From an uncultured Ruthenibacterium sp. (GTDB lineage Bacteria > Bacillota > Clostridia > Oscillospirales > Ruminococcaceae), in NCBI GenBank assembly GCA_910587145.1, contig CAJUMH010000003.1, positions 57,964-121,963 on the forward strand: a DNA stretch of 64,000 bases, read 5' to 3'. Below the pieces are notes generated by a model. That model had not been told where the DNA came from, did no database searches, and saw only the letters and a program-made list of their open reading frames with translations. This document shows, piece by piece, positions 38,424 to 46,805 of this stretch. Position 1 is the first letter of the stretch. Each line of letters opens with the position of its first letter. The position numbers and the translations under genes are program-made.

Positions 38424-38642
38424 TTACCGATCCTCGATGGTGTAGGTGAATTCGTATTCCTGCTGCAGTGCCTTTACCTTTTCTTCGTTGTCTTCAATGA
38501 ACGTGGGGGTATAAACGGATTTGCCCTCCTTCTGGTAAGCCTTCATAATCTCCTGAAGCTTGGCCCAGCATTCGTCCTTTTTTTCGTAATCGTCCGCAAG
38601 GCTGATGAGGAATTCGCGGTGCTTGGGAATGCGTGCTTTCAT
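38424..38642 (-). CDS. Small conserved-looking protein of unknown function
   Basis: 72 aa, acidic and helical (KHREFLISLADDYEKKDE, CWAKLQEIMKAYQKEG). AAGGAGAGA lies before ATG 38642 at the right distance, codon use is like the neighbours, and the Lys/Glu pattern suggests a real soluble protein. Not recognised. It sits between the AI-2E transporter and the PG-binding gene, all leftward; a hairpin AAGCGCC/GGCGCTT at 38395-38412 follows it. Confidence 0.7.
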   Translation of the reverse strand: MKARIPKHREFLISLADDYEKKDECWAKLQEIMKAYQKEGKSVYTPTFIEDNEEKVKALQQEYEFTYTIEDR

Positions 38643-38744
38643 GATTCGTCTCTCCTTTTTTACAGTATCTTTACGGCATCGCCCGGCAAGGGCAAACAGA
38701 GCTTTGGGGCAACGGACAAAGCAGCTTTGGCCGCGCCGGGTGCT

Positions 38745-40067
38745 TTAAAATCTCCGGGCGTCCTCCGGCTCGCCGGCAGCTCTGGCCGTATCGGGCGCCT
38801 CGGGCTCGGCGTTCGGCGCGGAATCGTCCGGTTCCGCGCCAAACGGCACGATGGCGTGCGTTTTTTCATCGATGTGATCCAGAAGGAAGTAATCGAGGGT
38901 ATCGTCCGGCAGCGCCTTTTGCCGCAGCGAGCGGCAGATCAGGCCGGAGATAAGGCTGTACAGCACTGCGAACAGCGGAACGCCCACCAGCATGCCCACC
39001 AGCCCAAACAGGCCGCCGCCCACCAGCAGGGCGAACATTACCCAGAAGCTGGAAAGCCCTGTGGATTGGCCCAGGATCTTCGGCCCCAGAATGTTGCCGT
39101 CGAACTGCTGCAGCACCAGAATAAAAATTACAAAGTACAGGGCTTTCAGCGGATCGATCAGCAGGATCAGCATTGTGCTGGGGATCGCGCCGATAAACGG
39201 CCCGAAGAACGGGATGATGTTTGTAATGCCGACCACCACGCTGATGAGCATGGTGTACGGCATGTCCAGGATCGACATGCCGATAAAGCACAGAATGCCG
39301 ATGATGATCGAATCGAGCACCTTGCCGCCCAAAAATCCGCCGAATACACGGTCGGTAAAACGCAGGTTATCCAGAATAAAATTCGTGCGGCGCACGCCGC
39401 ATACGCTGTACAGAAGCTTTTTGCCCTGCGCGGCAAACAGACGCTTGCTGTTCAGGATATAGACGGCGATGATCACGCCGATACAAAGGTTTTTGGCGAA
39501 GGTGAGCGTGCCCATCAGGCCGCTTACCAGATTGGTCAGCTGCGGCAGCATATCGGTTTTCACCCATGCCGTCAGCGCGCCCACCGCTTCGGTGTATACC
39601 TGCTGTGCGGCGGATTCCAGCGCCGGATTGCTGCGCAGGGCCTCCTCAAACCATTTTGTCGCGCGCTGAATGCTGTTCGGCAGCAGATCGGATTCCACCA
39701 GGCCGATTACGCTGGTGACTACCTGCGGCAGCACCATCGAAAACAGCGCGCTCACCAGCAGCAGCGCCACCAGCACCGACAGCGCCGTTGAAAGCGCCTT
39801 CGCGGTGCGGGCCGCCGCAAGAGGCTTTTTCGTGCGCTTTTTTAAAAAGGGCAGCACGACCGCGTAAATGCGGTTGAACAGCGGATTCAGAAGATAGGCG
39901 ATCACTGCGCCAAATACAAACGGCATCAGCACGCCCGCCGCAGCGCGCAGGCTGTGCGCAAGCTCCTGCACGCGGAACAGCGAAAAGAAAAACAGAATGC
40001 TCAGGGCAATGACGCAAAATGCCGTGAGCCCCCAGTGCAAATAAACTTTAAAGGAATCGCGTTTCAT
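38745..40067 (-). CDS. AI-2E (PerM/YdiK) family transporter
   Basis: 440 aa. Hydrophobic segments at about 10-35 and 40-65, a long amphipathic region (about 95-210), then a C-terminal bundle with the family signature VVVGITNIIPFFGPFIGAIPS and DGNILGPKILGQSTGLSSFWVM, LVGMLVGVPLFAVLYSLI. The tail is acidic and disordered. AGGAGG stands before ATG 40067. The family was named for AI-2 export in E. coli, but members also act as Na+/H+ antiporters; the role here is open. It is 91 bases downstream of alr in the same direction. Confidence 0.88.
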   Translation of the reverse strand: MKRDSFKVYLHWGLTAFCVIALSILFFFSLFRVQELAHSLRAAAGVLMPFVFGAVIAYLLNPLFNRIYAVVLPFLKKRTKKPLAAARTAKALSTALSVLVALLLVSALFSMVLPQVVTSVIGLVESDLLPNSIQRATKWFEEALRSNPALESAAQQVYTEAVGALTAWVKTDMLPQLTNLVSGLMGTLTFAKNLCIGVIIAVYILNSKRLFAAQGKKLLYSVCGVRRTNFILDNLRFTDRVFGGFLGGKVLDSIIIGILCFIGMSILDMPYTMLISVVVGITNIIPFFGPFIGAIPSTMLILLIDPLKALYFVIFILVLQQFDGNILGPKILGQSTGLSSFWVMFALLVGGGLFGLVGMLVGVPLFAVLYSLISGLICRSLRQKALPDDTLDYFLLDHIDEKTHAIVPFGAEPDDSAPNAEPEAPDTARAAGEPEDARRF

Positions 40068-40158
40068 AAGGTTTTCCTCCGGATGGGCAAGCTGTATTTT
40101 GTATTTGCGGTCGAAAACAGGAAGGGACACGCCGCACGCGGCAGGCCCGGCGGCCGTA

Positions 40159-41469
40159 TCAGCGCCCGGCGCCCGGCGGCGCTTCAAAAAGCTCTGGCGC
40201 GGCGGCATCACAAGCCCCTTCATACAACGATCCCGGCGCCGAAAATGCTTCAGTGCCCGCCAGATAATCCATCCAGGCGACACGCGCCCCGTTCCTAAGG
40301 TAAACACGCGGCACGCGCCGCCCCACACCGCACAGCACCTCATACCCGATGGAATTTGTCATGGCCGCCACCGCCGCCACGCTGTCGGCCGCTTCGCCGC
40401 CGAAGATGACGGCGACATCGCCCGGCGCCGTCTGCGGGATATCCGTTGCATCGACAATGATCTGATCCATACACACACGGCCCAGCACACGCGCCGGGCG
40501 CCCGTGCAGCGATACCGTTCCGCGGGAGGAGAGCGCGCGCGGATAGCCGTCCGCGTAGCCGACGGTCAGCGTCGCCGTGCGCACCGCGTGCGGCGCGCGG
40601 TAGGTGCAGCCGTAGCTGACGGCGTCTCCCGGCGCCAGCATGCGCACCTGCGAGACAACCGCGCACAGCTGCATTGCCCCGCGCAGGCCGGGCAGCACGG
40701 TATCCGGCGCGGGCTGCTCGCCGTACAGAATAATGCCGGGGCGCACTAAATCGAGACGGTATTCCGGCCATGCGAACGTTCCTGCCGAATTGCAGCAGTG
40801 GCGCAGAGAAAACGTGACGCCGCGCTTTGCCAGAGCGTCGATCATGCCGCACAGCAGCGCGTATTGACGGCGGGTGTATGCCTCATCCAACGGCGCTTTG
40901 CTGTCGGCGGCGGCAAAGTGCGTAAAAATGCCCTCTGCCAAAAGCCCCGGCAGCGCGCAGGCGCGCGCCGCGCCCTGCACGTCGTTTGGCGCAAAGCCAA
41001 GGCGCGCCATACCGGTATCGATCTTCAGGTGGACGCGCACCGCCGCGCCCGCACGCACGGCGGCGGCGGAAAGCGCCGCGGCGTAATCGGACGAAAATAC
41101 GGTTTGCCGGATGTCGTGCGCCGCCAGTGCGGCAGCGTTTTCCGCGGGGGTGTAGCCGAGAATGAGCACCGGCTTTGTCACGCCCGCGCGGCGCAGGCGC
41201 AGCGCTTCGTCCATGCACGCCACCGCGAAGGCGTCCGCGCCCTCCCTCTCCAGCAGCGGCGCCACAACGGCATCGCCGTGGCCGTAAGCGTCGGCCTTTA
41301 CCACAGCCATTACTGCCGCGTCCCCGGCGCACTGCCTCACGAGCCGAAAATTGCCGCGCAGCGCATCCAGATCAATCTGGGCCCAGCAGCGCATTCCCTC
41401 CAGGCTCCGGCGGCCTTCGTTTTTCTGGGTTTCGCTCCTGCGATCTTCTTTTTTTTGAGCTTCGTTCAT
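40159..41469 (-). CDS. alr: Alanine racemase
   Basis: 436 aa. PLP-binding Lys58 in VMAVVKADAYGHGD, LKIDTGMARLGF, and the catalytic Tyr in SYGCTYRAPHAVRTATLTVGYADGYPR; the second-domain motif GRVCMDQIIVD is intact. Makes D-alanine for the cell wall. The ATG at 41469 has GGAGG twelve bases upstream and gives an extra 25-residue hydrophilic leader with two imperfect QKxExRRS units; the ATG at MRCWAQID would remove it but has its site too close. D-Ala supply links it with the VanY gene only loosely. Confidence 0.94.
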   Translation of the reverse strand: MNEAQKKEDRRSETQKNEGRRSLEGMRCWAQIDLDALRGNFRLVRQCAGDAAVMAVVKADAYGHGDAVVAPLLEREGADAFAVACMDEALRLRRAGVTKPVLILGYTPAENAAALAAHDIRQTVFSSDYAAALSAAAVRAGAAVRVHLKIDTGMARLGFAPNDVQGAARACALPGLLAEGIFTHFAAADSKAPLDEAYTRRQYALLCGMIDALAKRGVTFSLRHCCNSAGTFAWPEYRLDLVRPGIILYGEQPAPDTVLPGLRGAMQLCAVVSQVRMLAPGDAVSYGCTYRAPHAVRTATLTVGYADGYPRALSSRGTVSLHGRPARVLGRVCMDQIIVDATDIPQTAPGDVAVIFGGEAADSVAAVAAMTNSIGYEVLCGVGRRVPRVYLRNGARVAWMDYLAGTEAFSAPGSLYEGACDAAAPELFEAPPGAGR

Positions 41470-41624
41470 GCCGTATTCGTTCCTCCGGCTGCTGCCAACA
41501 CATTTTTGCCTTGCCGCCCGGCGCGCCGCCGCTGCTTCGGCTCTTGCCATGGCGGGGCAAGGGCGCCCTACCGGCATAAAAAGCCCGCGCGAAAAATCAA
41601 TTGAAAGCATCCATTACAGTATAG

Positions 41625-41670
41625 CATATAGTATAGCACGATTTTTCAAAAATCGAACATGAGGATGCTG
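41625..41670 (-). promoter_or_regulatory. Likely alr promoter region with a 17-bp palindrome
   Basis: CGATTTTTCAAAAATCG (41639-41655) is an interrupted perfect palindrome; on the minus strand it contains TTGAAA. TATACT-like hexamers recur downstream on that strand. The exact -35/-10 pairing is ambiguous. Confidence 0.4.
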
Positions 41671-41740
41671 GAGTATAAGCGAGAAAAGACGAGCATTTGC
41701 GAGCGTGTGAAGAATAAATAAAAAAATTGACAAAAAAGGC

Positions 41741-41769
41741 TTGACGCGCGGAAAAGGATTCGGTATAAT
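41741..41769 (+). promoter_or_regulatory. rplM-rpsI promoter
   Basis: TTGACG (41741-41746), 17-base spacer, TATAAT (41764-41769). Transcription would start at about 41776, directly at the first stem of the leader. Confidence 0.88.
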
Positions 41770-41778
41770 CTATATTGC

Positions 41779-41825
41779 GCCCTAAGAAGAAAAGCGGCAT
41801 TCTGCATGCCGCTTGCGCAAAGGGC
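41779..41825 (+). ncRNA. Candidate rplM (L13) leader
   Basis: Outer stem GCCCT (41779-41783) with AGGGC (41821-41825); inner hairpin AAGCGGCAT (41792-41800) with ATGCCGCTT (41806-41814). It begins at the predicted transcript start and ends 39 bases before rplM. Firmicutes rplM leaders are a known autoregulatory family; agreement with the covariance model is untested. Confidence 0.6.
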
Positions 41826-41863
41826 CTTCAACTGTTTTGCAGATACTATGAGGAGGAACACAA

Positions 41864-42292
41864 ATGAGCACAACTCTTGCCAAGCCCGCCGAGGTAGAGC
41901 GCAAGTGGTACATTCTGGATGCTGCCGGCAAGCCCCTTGGCCGCACCGCCGCTGCCGCTGCCGTTCTGCTGCGCGGCAAAAACAAGGTCACCTTTACGCC
42001 GAATGTTGATTGCGGCGACCACGTGATCATCATCAACTGCGATAAGGCGGTTCTCACCGGCAATAAGCTGGAGAAGAAGTATTATTATCATCACAGCGGA
42101 TGGATCGGCGGCATGAAGGCCGTGCAGTACCGCACGCTGATGGCCGAGAAATCCGACAAGGCCATGATGCTGGCTGTAAAGGGCATGCTGCCCGGCAATA
42201 CGCTGGGCGCGAACGCGCTCAAGCGTCTGCGCGTTTACAAGGGCGCCGAGCACAAAAACGCCGCCCAGAAGCCCGAAGCGTACACGCTGTAA
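41864..42292 (+). CDS. rplM: Ribosomal protein L13 (50S)
   Basis: 142 aa. WYILDAAGKPLGRTAAAAAVLLRGK, VDCGDHVIIINCDKAVLTG, YYYHHSGWIGG and VKGMLPGNTLGANALKRLRVY are all hallmark stretches. AGGAGG precedes ATG 41864. Cotranscribed with rpsI 17 bases downstream, the universal order. Confidence 0.98.
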   Translation: MSTTLAKPAEVERKWYILDAAGKPLGRTAAAAAVLLRGKNKVTFTPNVDCGDHVIIINCDKAVLTGNKLEKKYYYHHSGWIGGMKAVQYRTLMAEKSDKAMMLAVKGMLPGNTLGANALKRLRVYKGAEHKNAAQKPEAYTL

Positions 42293-42309
42293 AGAAGGAG
42301 GCAATGAGA

Positions 42310-42708
42310 ATGTACGAGACAAAACCCTATTTCTACGGCACAGGCCGTCGGAAGAATTCCGTTGCCCGCGTGCGCGTGTACAACGGTACCGGCAAGATCA
42401 CCATCAACGATCGTGATATCGACGATTACTTCGGCCTCGAGACGCTGAAGCTCATCGTGCGCCAGCCGCTGGCCGTTGCGGCCGTGGAAGGCAAGTTTGA
42501 TATCGTCGTGCGCGTTTCGGGCGGCGGCGTTTCCGGGCAGGCGGGCGCCATCCGCCACGGCCTTTCGCGCGCGCTGCTCGTCTACGACGAGAACCTGCGC
42601 GCCGATTTGAAAAAGGCCGGTTTCCTCACGCGCGATCCGCGCATGAAGGAACGCAAGAAATACGGCCTCAAGGCTGCCCGTCGCGCTCCGCAGTTCAGCA
42701 AGCGATAA
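42310..42708 (+). CDS. rpsI: Ribosomal protein S9 (30S)
   Basis: 132 aa with YFYGTGRRKNSVARVRVYNG at the start and the tRNA-contacting basic tail KAARRAPQFSKR at the end. ATG 42310 is chosen over ATG 42304 because AAGGAGG (42295-42301) is eight bases away from the former and only two from the latter. Confidence 0.98.
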   Translation: MYETKPYFYGTGRRKNSVARVRVYNGTGKITINDRDIDDYFGLETLKLIVRQPLAVAAVEGKFDIVVRVSGGGVSGQAGAIRHGLSRALLVYDENLRADLKKAGFLTRDPRMKERKKYGLKAARRAPQFSKR

Positions 42709-42738
42709 TCAGCACTTCAAACTGGTTCAAAAATGCTC

Positions 42739-42774
42739 AAAAACCCCGAAAAACTGCGGTTTTTCGGGGTTTTT
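42739..42774 (+). terminator. Strong terminator of rplM-rpsI
   Basis: A 16-bp stem: AAAAACCCCGAAAAAC (42739-42754) with GTTTTTCGGGGTTTTT (42759-42774), TGCG loop, T-rich tail. Confidence 0.95.
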
Positions 42775-42844
42775 CTATTTCACATCTTCTGTTGCAGCTT
42801 GTCTGATTCTGGCAGGATTTGAACTGTTCTGACCCTGTTTTCTT

Positions 42845-42906
42845 GATTAAAAATGGGGCAACCGGCCCTTTTTGACCCCATTATGATTAAAAAATGGGGC
42901 AACCGG
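42845..42906. repeat. Direct repeat at the left edge of the mobile-element island
   Basis: GATTAAAAATGGGGCAACCGG (42845-42865) recurs at 42885-42906 with one extra A. Between them GACCCCATT is inverted to AATGGGG. The sequence turns AT-rich here, and the 386 bases to the next small gene hold no other gene. Confidence 0.6.
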
Positions 42907-43161
42907 GAGCCAAAATCGAGCCGTTTTTGAGGTGCTTTTACCCTGTCCCTTGTCCCTCATTTACGAGCTTTTCGTTATGGTTTTTCTTTTGAAAGGGCTG
43001 TCCTGATTTGTCAGGATTTGACCAAACTAAATTCGGTTTATCTTTTCTTCCTCATGCCATCCAAACTCTTTGAAGCCGGTGAATGCTCGCACATTTGCGC
43101 TACACATCTTTGAGCAGATACTTTGAGCAGATACAATGAAGGCGAAAAGGAGGACTGCACT

Positions 43162-43326
43162 ATGAGGAAGCAGAAATTCAAGATAACCCTCACCCCTGCC
43201 GAAAACAGCATCGTAATCCAGAGCCTCAATCGTCTGCGGAACACTCTGTTGCGGGAAAATCGGGACACCGGCTGCGTAGATGATCTTTTGCTCAAAGTCA
43301 TGTGCGCCCCTGTCAAGAGAATTTGA
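43162..43326 (+). CDS. Short conjugative-transposon type protein
   Basis: 54 aa (MRKQKFKITLTPAENSIVIQ, SLNRLRNTLLRENRDT, CVDDLLLKVMCAPVKR). From memory, near-identical small proteins are carried by Tn916/Tn1549-like elements of Firmicutes, function unknown. AAAAGGAGG is placed well before ATG 43162. Its stop TGA is directly followed, in the same frame, by the open hydrolase fragment, which suggests that a recombination joined the two. No relaxase or integrase remains nearby. Confidence 0.7.
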   Translation: MRKQKFKITLTPAENSIVIQSLNRLRNTLLRENRDTGCVDDLLLKVMCAPVKRI

Positions 43327-44019
43327 AAACTACATATTGTACCGACTGAATCAAGCCGTTTATATCTTTATGTTCACGGGCAAGGCGGAAACAAAGAAGA
43401 AGCATCTTTTTTGGCTGAAAAGATCTGTGTAAGGGGATGGCAAGTTTTAAGTTTTGATCTACCAGGACATGGCGAAAGAAAAGATGAAAATGGTTCCTTT
43501 GACCCCTGGCACGTTTCTCCTGAACTTGATTTAGTTATGAAATATGTGAAAAGGCACTGGAAGCAACACGCTTTATATGCAAACAGCATTGGGGCTTGGT
43601 TCAGTATGCTTTGCTTCGAACATGAGCGATTTGAAAACTGTCTGTTTGTATCTCCGGTTCTTGATATGAAACAACTCATTCTTAAGATGATGAGTTGGGC
43701 AAATGTCACAGAAGAACAACTGTGTCGGGAAAAGATCATTCCCACCTCATTTGGCCAAACCCTGACTTGGGAATATTGGCAATATGCATTGGAACATCCA
43801 ATTCTGAAATGGGATTCTCCTACACGAATTTTGTACGGAGAACATGACCATATGATTGATTACAGAGTTGTGGAGAACTTTTCAAAAAGATTTCATTGTA
43901 CGATGACAGTTATGACACACGGGGAGCATTGGTTCCACACAGAGCAACAAATGAACTTCCTGGGACTGTGGATCAGCAATAACTTTCAGAACAGAAAGGT
44001 TTCCCGATTAGAACGCTGA
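43327..44019 (+). pseudogene. Headless alpha/beta hydrolase
   Basis: 230 codons without a usable start. The frame opens right after the stop of the preceding ORF and reads TESSRLYLYVHGQGGNKEEA, the oxyanion-hole region of a hydrolase, then VLSFDLPGHGERKDE, the nucleophile elbow ANSIGAW (Ser in GxS-like NSIGA), and ILYGEHDHMIDYRVVENF and GEHWFH for the Asp and His. The N-terminal beta strands that normally precede HGxGG are missing. TTG 43411 would skip the oxyanion motif and has no ribosome site. Confidence 0.8.
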
Positions 44020-44030
44020 AATACACCCTC

Positions 44031-44075
44031 TTGACTTTTACTATCAATAATAGTACTATTGTTAATAGTAAAAGT
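44031..44075 (+). promoter_or_regulatory. padR-yjdF promoter fully covered by a 42-bp palindrome
   Basis: TTGACT (44031-44036), 17-base spacer, TACTAT (44054-44059). A palindrome with 21-base arms, 44034-44054 and 44055-44075 (19 of 21 matching; outer ends ACTTTTACTAT and ATAGTAAAAGT), overlaps both hexamers. This is the expected operator for autorepression by PadR. Confidence 0.85.
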
Positions 44076-44087
44076 GGAGGTGTTGTC

Positions 44088-44612
44088 ATGTCATCAATAG
44101 ATTTAGTCATACTCGGTATTGTACTGGAAAAGCCCCAAAGTGCTTATGATATTCAAAAAGATGTGGAGTACCATCATTTTTCACGTTGGACGAAGATAAG
44201 TGTACCTTCTATCTATCGGAAAGTTCTTCAAATGAGTGAGAAAGGCTACCTGCAAAGCGACATTGTAAAAGGTGGTAAGTTTGCAGATAAAGCAATCTAT
44301 TCAATTACCGACAAGGGCAGAGTGTATTTCAAGGAACTAATGGCCTTTTATGCCGCTGGCCCGATACCGCTGTTATTTGATTTCAATGTGGTCATTACCA
44401 ATCTGAACAAGATGGACAAAGTTGAAGCAATGGAGCTGGTTTCGACTTTGCGCCAGAGCATACAGTCCACGGCTGAATTAAACGAGGGCTATGCTCAGGA
44501 ATTTGCAGACATTCCTCTGGTTGGGAGAACAATTTTTGAGCAGCAGCAACTGCTTTACAATGCTCTCCTTGAATGGCTGAAACACTTTGAAGGGCAGTTC
44601 TTGCAAGAATGA
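44088..44612 (+). CDS. PadR-family transcriptional regulator
   Basis: 174 aa. N-terminal winged helix: SIDLVILGIVLEKPQSAYDI, then SVPSIYRKVLQMSEKGYL and KAIYSITDKGRVYF (residues about 1-85). The C-terminal helical domain mediates dimerisation (about 95-170). GTGGAGG lies before ATG 44088. PadR proteins often sense aromatic or lipophilic compounds. It overlaps yjdF by ATGA, so it is translationally coupled to it and presumably regulates it. Confidence 0.92.
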   Translation: MSSIDLVILGIVLEKPQSAYDIQKDVEYHHFSRWTKISVPSIYRKVLQMSEKGYLQSDIVKGGKFADKAIYSITDKGRVYFKELMAFYAAGPIPLLFDFNVVITNLNKMDKVEAMELVSTLRQSIQSTAELNEGYAQEFADIPLVGRTIFEQQQLLYNALLEWLKHFEGQFLQE

Positions 44613-45031
44613 TTACCGATTCTAAAAGTAGTCTAACCATTCTATTTGAGGCTCCATTTTGGATTGGCATATATGAGAGATCGTGCAACGGTAAGTATGA
44701 GGTGTGCAAAATCACTTTTGGTGCAGAACCAAAGGATTATGAGGTTTATGAGTTTCTGCTGAAGAATCGGCACAAGCTGAAATTCAGTCCGCCTATCCAA
44801 GCGGAAGTTATTGCAGAACGAAAAATCAACCCTAAACGTATGCAGCGTGAAATAAACAGTCAACTGCAAGATAAGGGAATTGGTACCAAAGCACAGCAAG
44901 CCCTTAAACTCCAACATGAACAGTGTAAGTTAGAAAGAAAAACAAAGAGCCGAGAGCAACGAGAAGCAGAAAAGGATCGCCTATTTGCTTTGCGGCAGGA
45001 AAAAAAGAAAGCCAAACATCGAGGGAGGTAA
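44609..45031 (+). CDS. yjdF: YjdF family protein (DUF2992)
   Basis: 140 aa. LTILFEAPFWIGIYERSCNG, EVCKITFGAEPKDYEVYEFL and the basic Lys/Glu/Gln-rich C-terminus (KQEREAEK-like REQREAEKDRLFALRQEK) are typical of YjdF. In other Firmicutes yjdF is controlled by the yjdF riboswitch, which binds azaaromatic compounds. Here it instead follows padR with ATGA overlap and no riboswitch space. Its biochemical role is unknown; protection from azaaromatics is a guess from regulation. Codon use is AT-rich. Confidence 0.88.
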   Translation: MITDSKSSLTILFEAPFWIGIYERSCNGKYEVCKITFGAEPKDYEVYEFLLKNRHKLKFSPPIQAEVIAERKINPKRMQREINSQLQDKGIGTKAQQALKLQHEQCKLERKTKSREQREAEKDRLFALRQEKKKAKHRGR

Positions 45032-45059
45032 GCATCTATTTCATATTTGTTCATTCCTC

Positions 45060-45090
45060 TTGACTCTCACGTTACGTCATGGTGTATGCT
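45060..45090 (+). promoter_or_regulatory. MerR-type promoter with 19-bp spacer
   Basis: TTGACT (45060-45065) and TATGCT (45085-45090) are 19 bases apart. ACGT-T-ACGT (45069-45077) lies centrally in the spacer. Over-long spacers with a central dyad are the mark of MerR-activated promoters, and the operon carries a MerR gene. Confidence 0.75.
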
Positions 45091-45118
45091 GAAAAAAACA
45101 AGAAAGGAATGTGACTAT

Positions 45119-46030
45119 ATGAAATTAAGCTATGTACGTTCGGATGCCGTCTACAAAAAAATAATGGAGGCTCCCGTCGAAAAGAAAAATGACATTTACC
45201 GGTATGAGCTGATGATGCCTTTTAAAGGCAAGTGGGACTGCTATCAAATCCCCATGAAGGCAGCTACACCTAATGGCTATGACATTATTATGGCAAGTGA
45301 TATGCTGGGTCTTATCTCTCCTACAAAGGTAGATCAGTCACAAAAAGCAAACATTGAGAGCCTTTCATCGGATCGGCTCTGGGTATCTTGTGAGCAGTCC
45401 ATCCGGAAATCCTTGGAATGTTTTTTGAACAATGGGATTGAGCTACCCGTCAGCGAGTATCTATTTACGATTTTACTGGCAAACGCCGAGAGCCCCTATA
45501 CCTCTTTGAATGAAGGGTATTGTGGCGATGGTGGCATTCCGGGGTATATCATGGCGTGGCTGATCCCCAATGAATTTACACTGACTCGCCTTCCTGTTGC
45601 GCTGGCCCACGAAGTAAACCATAATGTGCGCTTTCAGTTTATTAAGTGGCGGAATAGTATCACCCTTGGGGAGATGATGGTCAGCGAGGGCCTTGCTGAA
45701 AACTTTGCAACTCATTTGTATGGCGAGGACAAGGCAGGCCCCTGGGTAACCAAAACGGATATGCAAACCCTGAATGAGTACATCAAACCTATTATTCACA
45801 ATGGACTGAATGTTCAAGGGCTTGAGAATCTAAACGCCTATCTCTATGGTGACGAGATGGCCGCGATGCAAAATTTCCCCTGTGTTGGATTGCCCTACTG
45901 TGCTGGCTACGCTTGCGGGTATCATTTGGTTAAACACTACTTGCAAAAGACAGGAAAAAGTATTATTGAAGCCACGATGCTGCCTGCAAGTGAAATTTTA
46001 GAAACTGTGGAGGATTTTTGGGATGAATGA
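45119..46030 (+). CDS. DUF2268 putative Zn-dependent protease
   Basis: 303 aa. The zincin motif HEVNHNVRFQF (His164, Glu165, His168) is followed by GEMMVSEGLAENFATHLYG, whose Glu is the probable third ligand, as in the YjaZ/DUF2268 family. GYCGDGGIPGYIMAWLIP and LPYCAGYACGYHLVKHYL are other family-like stretches. There is no signal peptide, so it is cytosolic. AAGAAAGGAATG precedes the ATG at 45119. It overlaps the MerR/TipAL gene start by eight bases. Possibly a stress- or antibiotic-inducible protease, inferred from the regulator only. Confidence 0.83.
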   Translation: MKLSYVRSDAVYKKIMEAPVEKKNDIYRYELMMPFKGKWDCYQIPMKAATPNGYDIIMASDMLGLISPTKVDQSQKANIESLSSDRLWVSCEQSIRKSLECFLNNGIELPVSEYLFTILLANAESPYTSLNEGYCGDGGIPGYIMAWLIPNEFTLTRLPVALAHEVNHNVRFQFIKWRNSITLGEMMVSEGLAENFATHLYGEDKAGPWVTKTDMQTLNEYIKPIIHNGLNVQGLENLNAYLYGDEMAAMQNFPCVGLPYCAGYACGYHLVKHYLQKTGKSIIEATMLPASEILETVEDFWDE

Positions 46031-46793
46031 TAGGAGGATGACGGTACATGAAGTTGCTGACCTAACCGGTATCACAATACGGACATTGCACTACTACGAT
46101 GAAATAGGACTTTTGAAGCCTACTATGGTTACAGACAGTAAATATCGTTTGTATACTGATGATGATTTGAGCCGGTTGCAGGAAATTCTATTTTTTCGTG
46201 AAGTGGGATTTGCATTGAAGGAAATCAAGAGCTTGCTCGGTTCTCCTAATTATGACCGGACAGAAGCGTTGAAAAGACACCTTGATATTTTGCAGGCGCA
46301 AAAGGATCGTATTGATGCTCTGATCTCCCTTGTTAAAACAGAAATAGAAGGAAATCCCGTCCCGTCTTTTGCACCTTTTTCAGATACAAAAGTGCTTGAG
46401 CTGAAAGAGAAATATAGGTCGGAAGTTTTGGAACGCTGGGGTAATACCCATAGTTTCAAAGAATATGAAGCAGCATTTCTGTCGCAGCCAGAAAAAGGTC
46501 AACGAAATCAGTTAGAAAGATTTCTTTCTGTGTCTAAGGATACCTTTGAGAAATTAGCTCAATTTCAAGCTCAATCTCCTGCCTGTCAAGAAGTGCAACA
46601 AATCGTAAAAGAGTGGCAGCAGTATATCTCTGAATCCTTCTATGAATGTGATAATCAAATTTTGCTCTACTTAGGGCAACTCTACATCAGTGATGAACGC
46701 TTTTCCAATTATATAAATGGGTTTAGCAGCGGAAATTTGGCGTCTTTCTTCAGTGAAGCAATCAACATTTTCTGCGCAAAGGACAAAGAGTAA
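46023..46793 (+). CDS. MerR-family regulator of TipAL type
   Basis: 256 aa. N-terminal MerR HTH (MTVHEVADLTGITIRTLHYY, DEIGLLKP, LYTDDDLSRLQEILFFREVG), a coiled-coil linker (about 78-115) and a C-terminal TipAS-like effector domain (about 125-250; WGNTHSFKEYEAAF, FYECDNQILLYLGQLYISDE). In the family, TipAS binds thiopeptide antibiotics. The gene overlaps the DUF2268 stop and the pair probably derives from the 19-bp-spacer promoter at 45060, giving autoregulation. Confidence 0.88.
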   Translation: MNDRRMTVHEVADLTGITIRTLHYYDEIGLLKPTMVTDSKYRLYTDDDLSRLQEILFFREVGFALKEIKSLLGSPNYDRTEALKRHLDILQAQKDRIDALISLVKTEIEGNPVPSFAPFSDTKVLELKEKYRSEVLERWGNTHSFKEYEAAFLSQPEKGQRNQLERFLSVSKDTFEKLAQFQAQSPACQEVQQIVKEWQQYISESFYECDNQILLYLGQLYISDERFSNYINGFSSGNLASFFSEAINIFCAKDKE

Positions 46794-46805
46794 AGGGGGG
46801 ATGAT

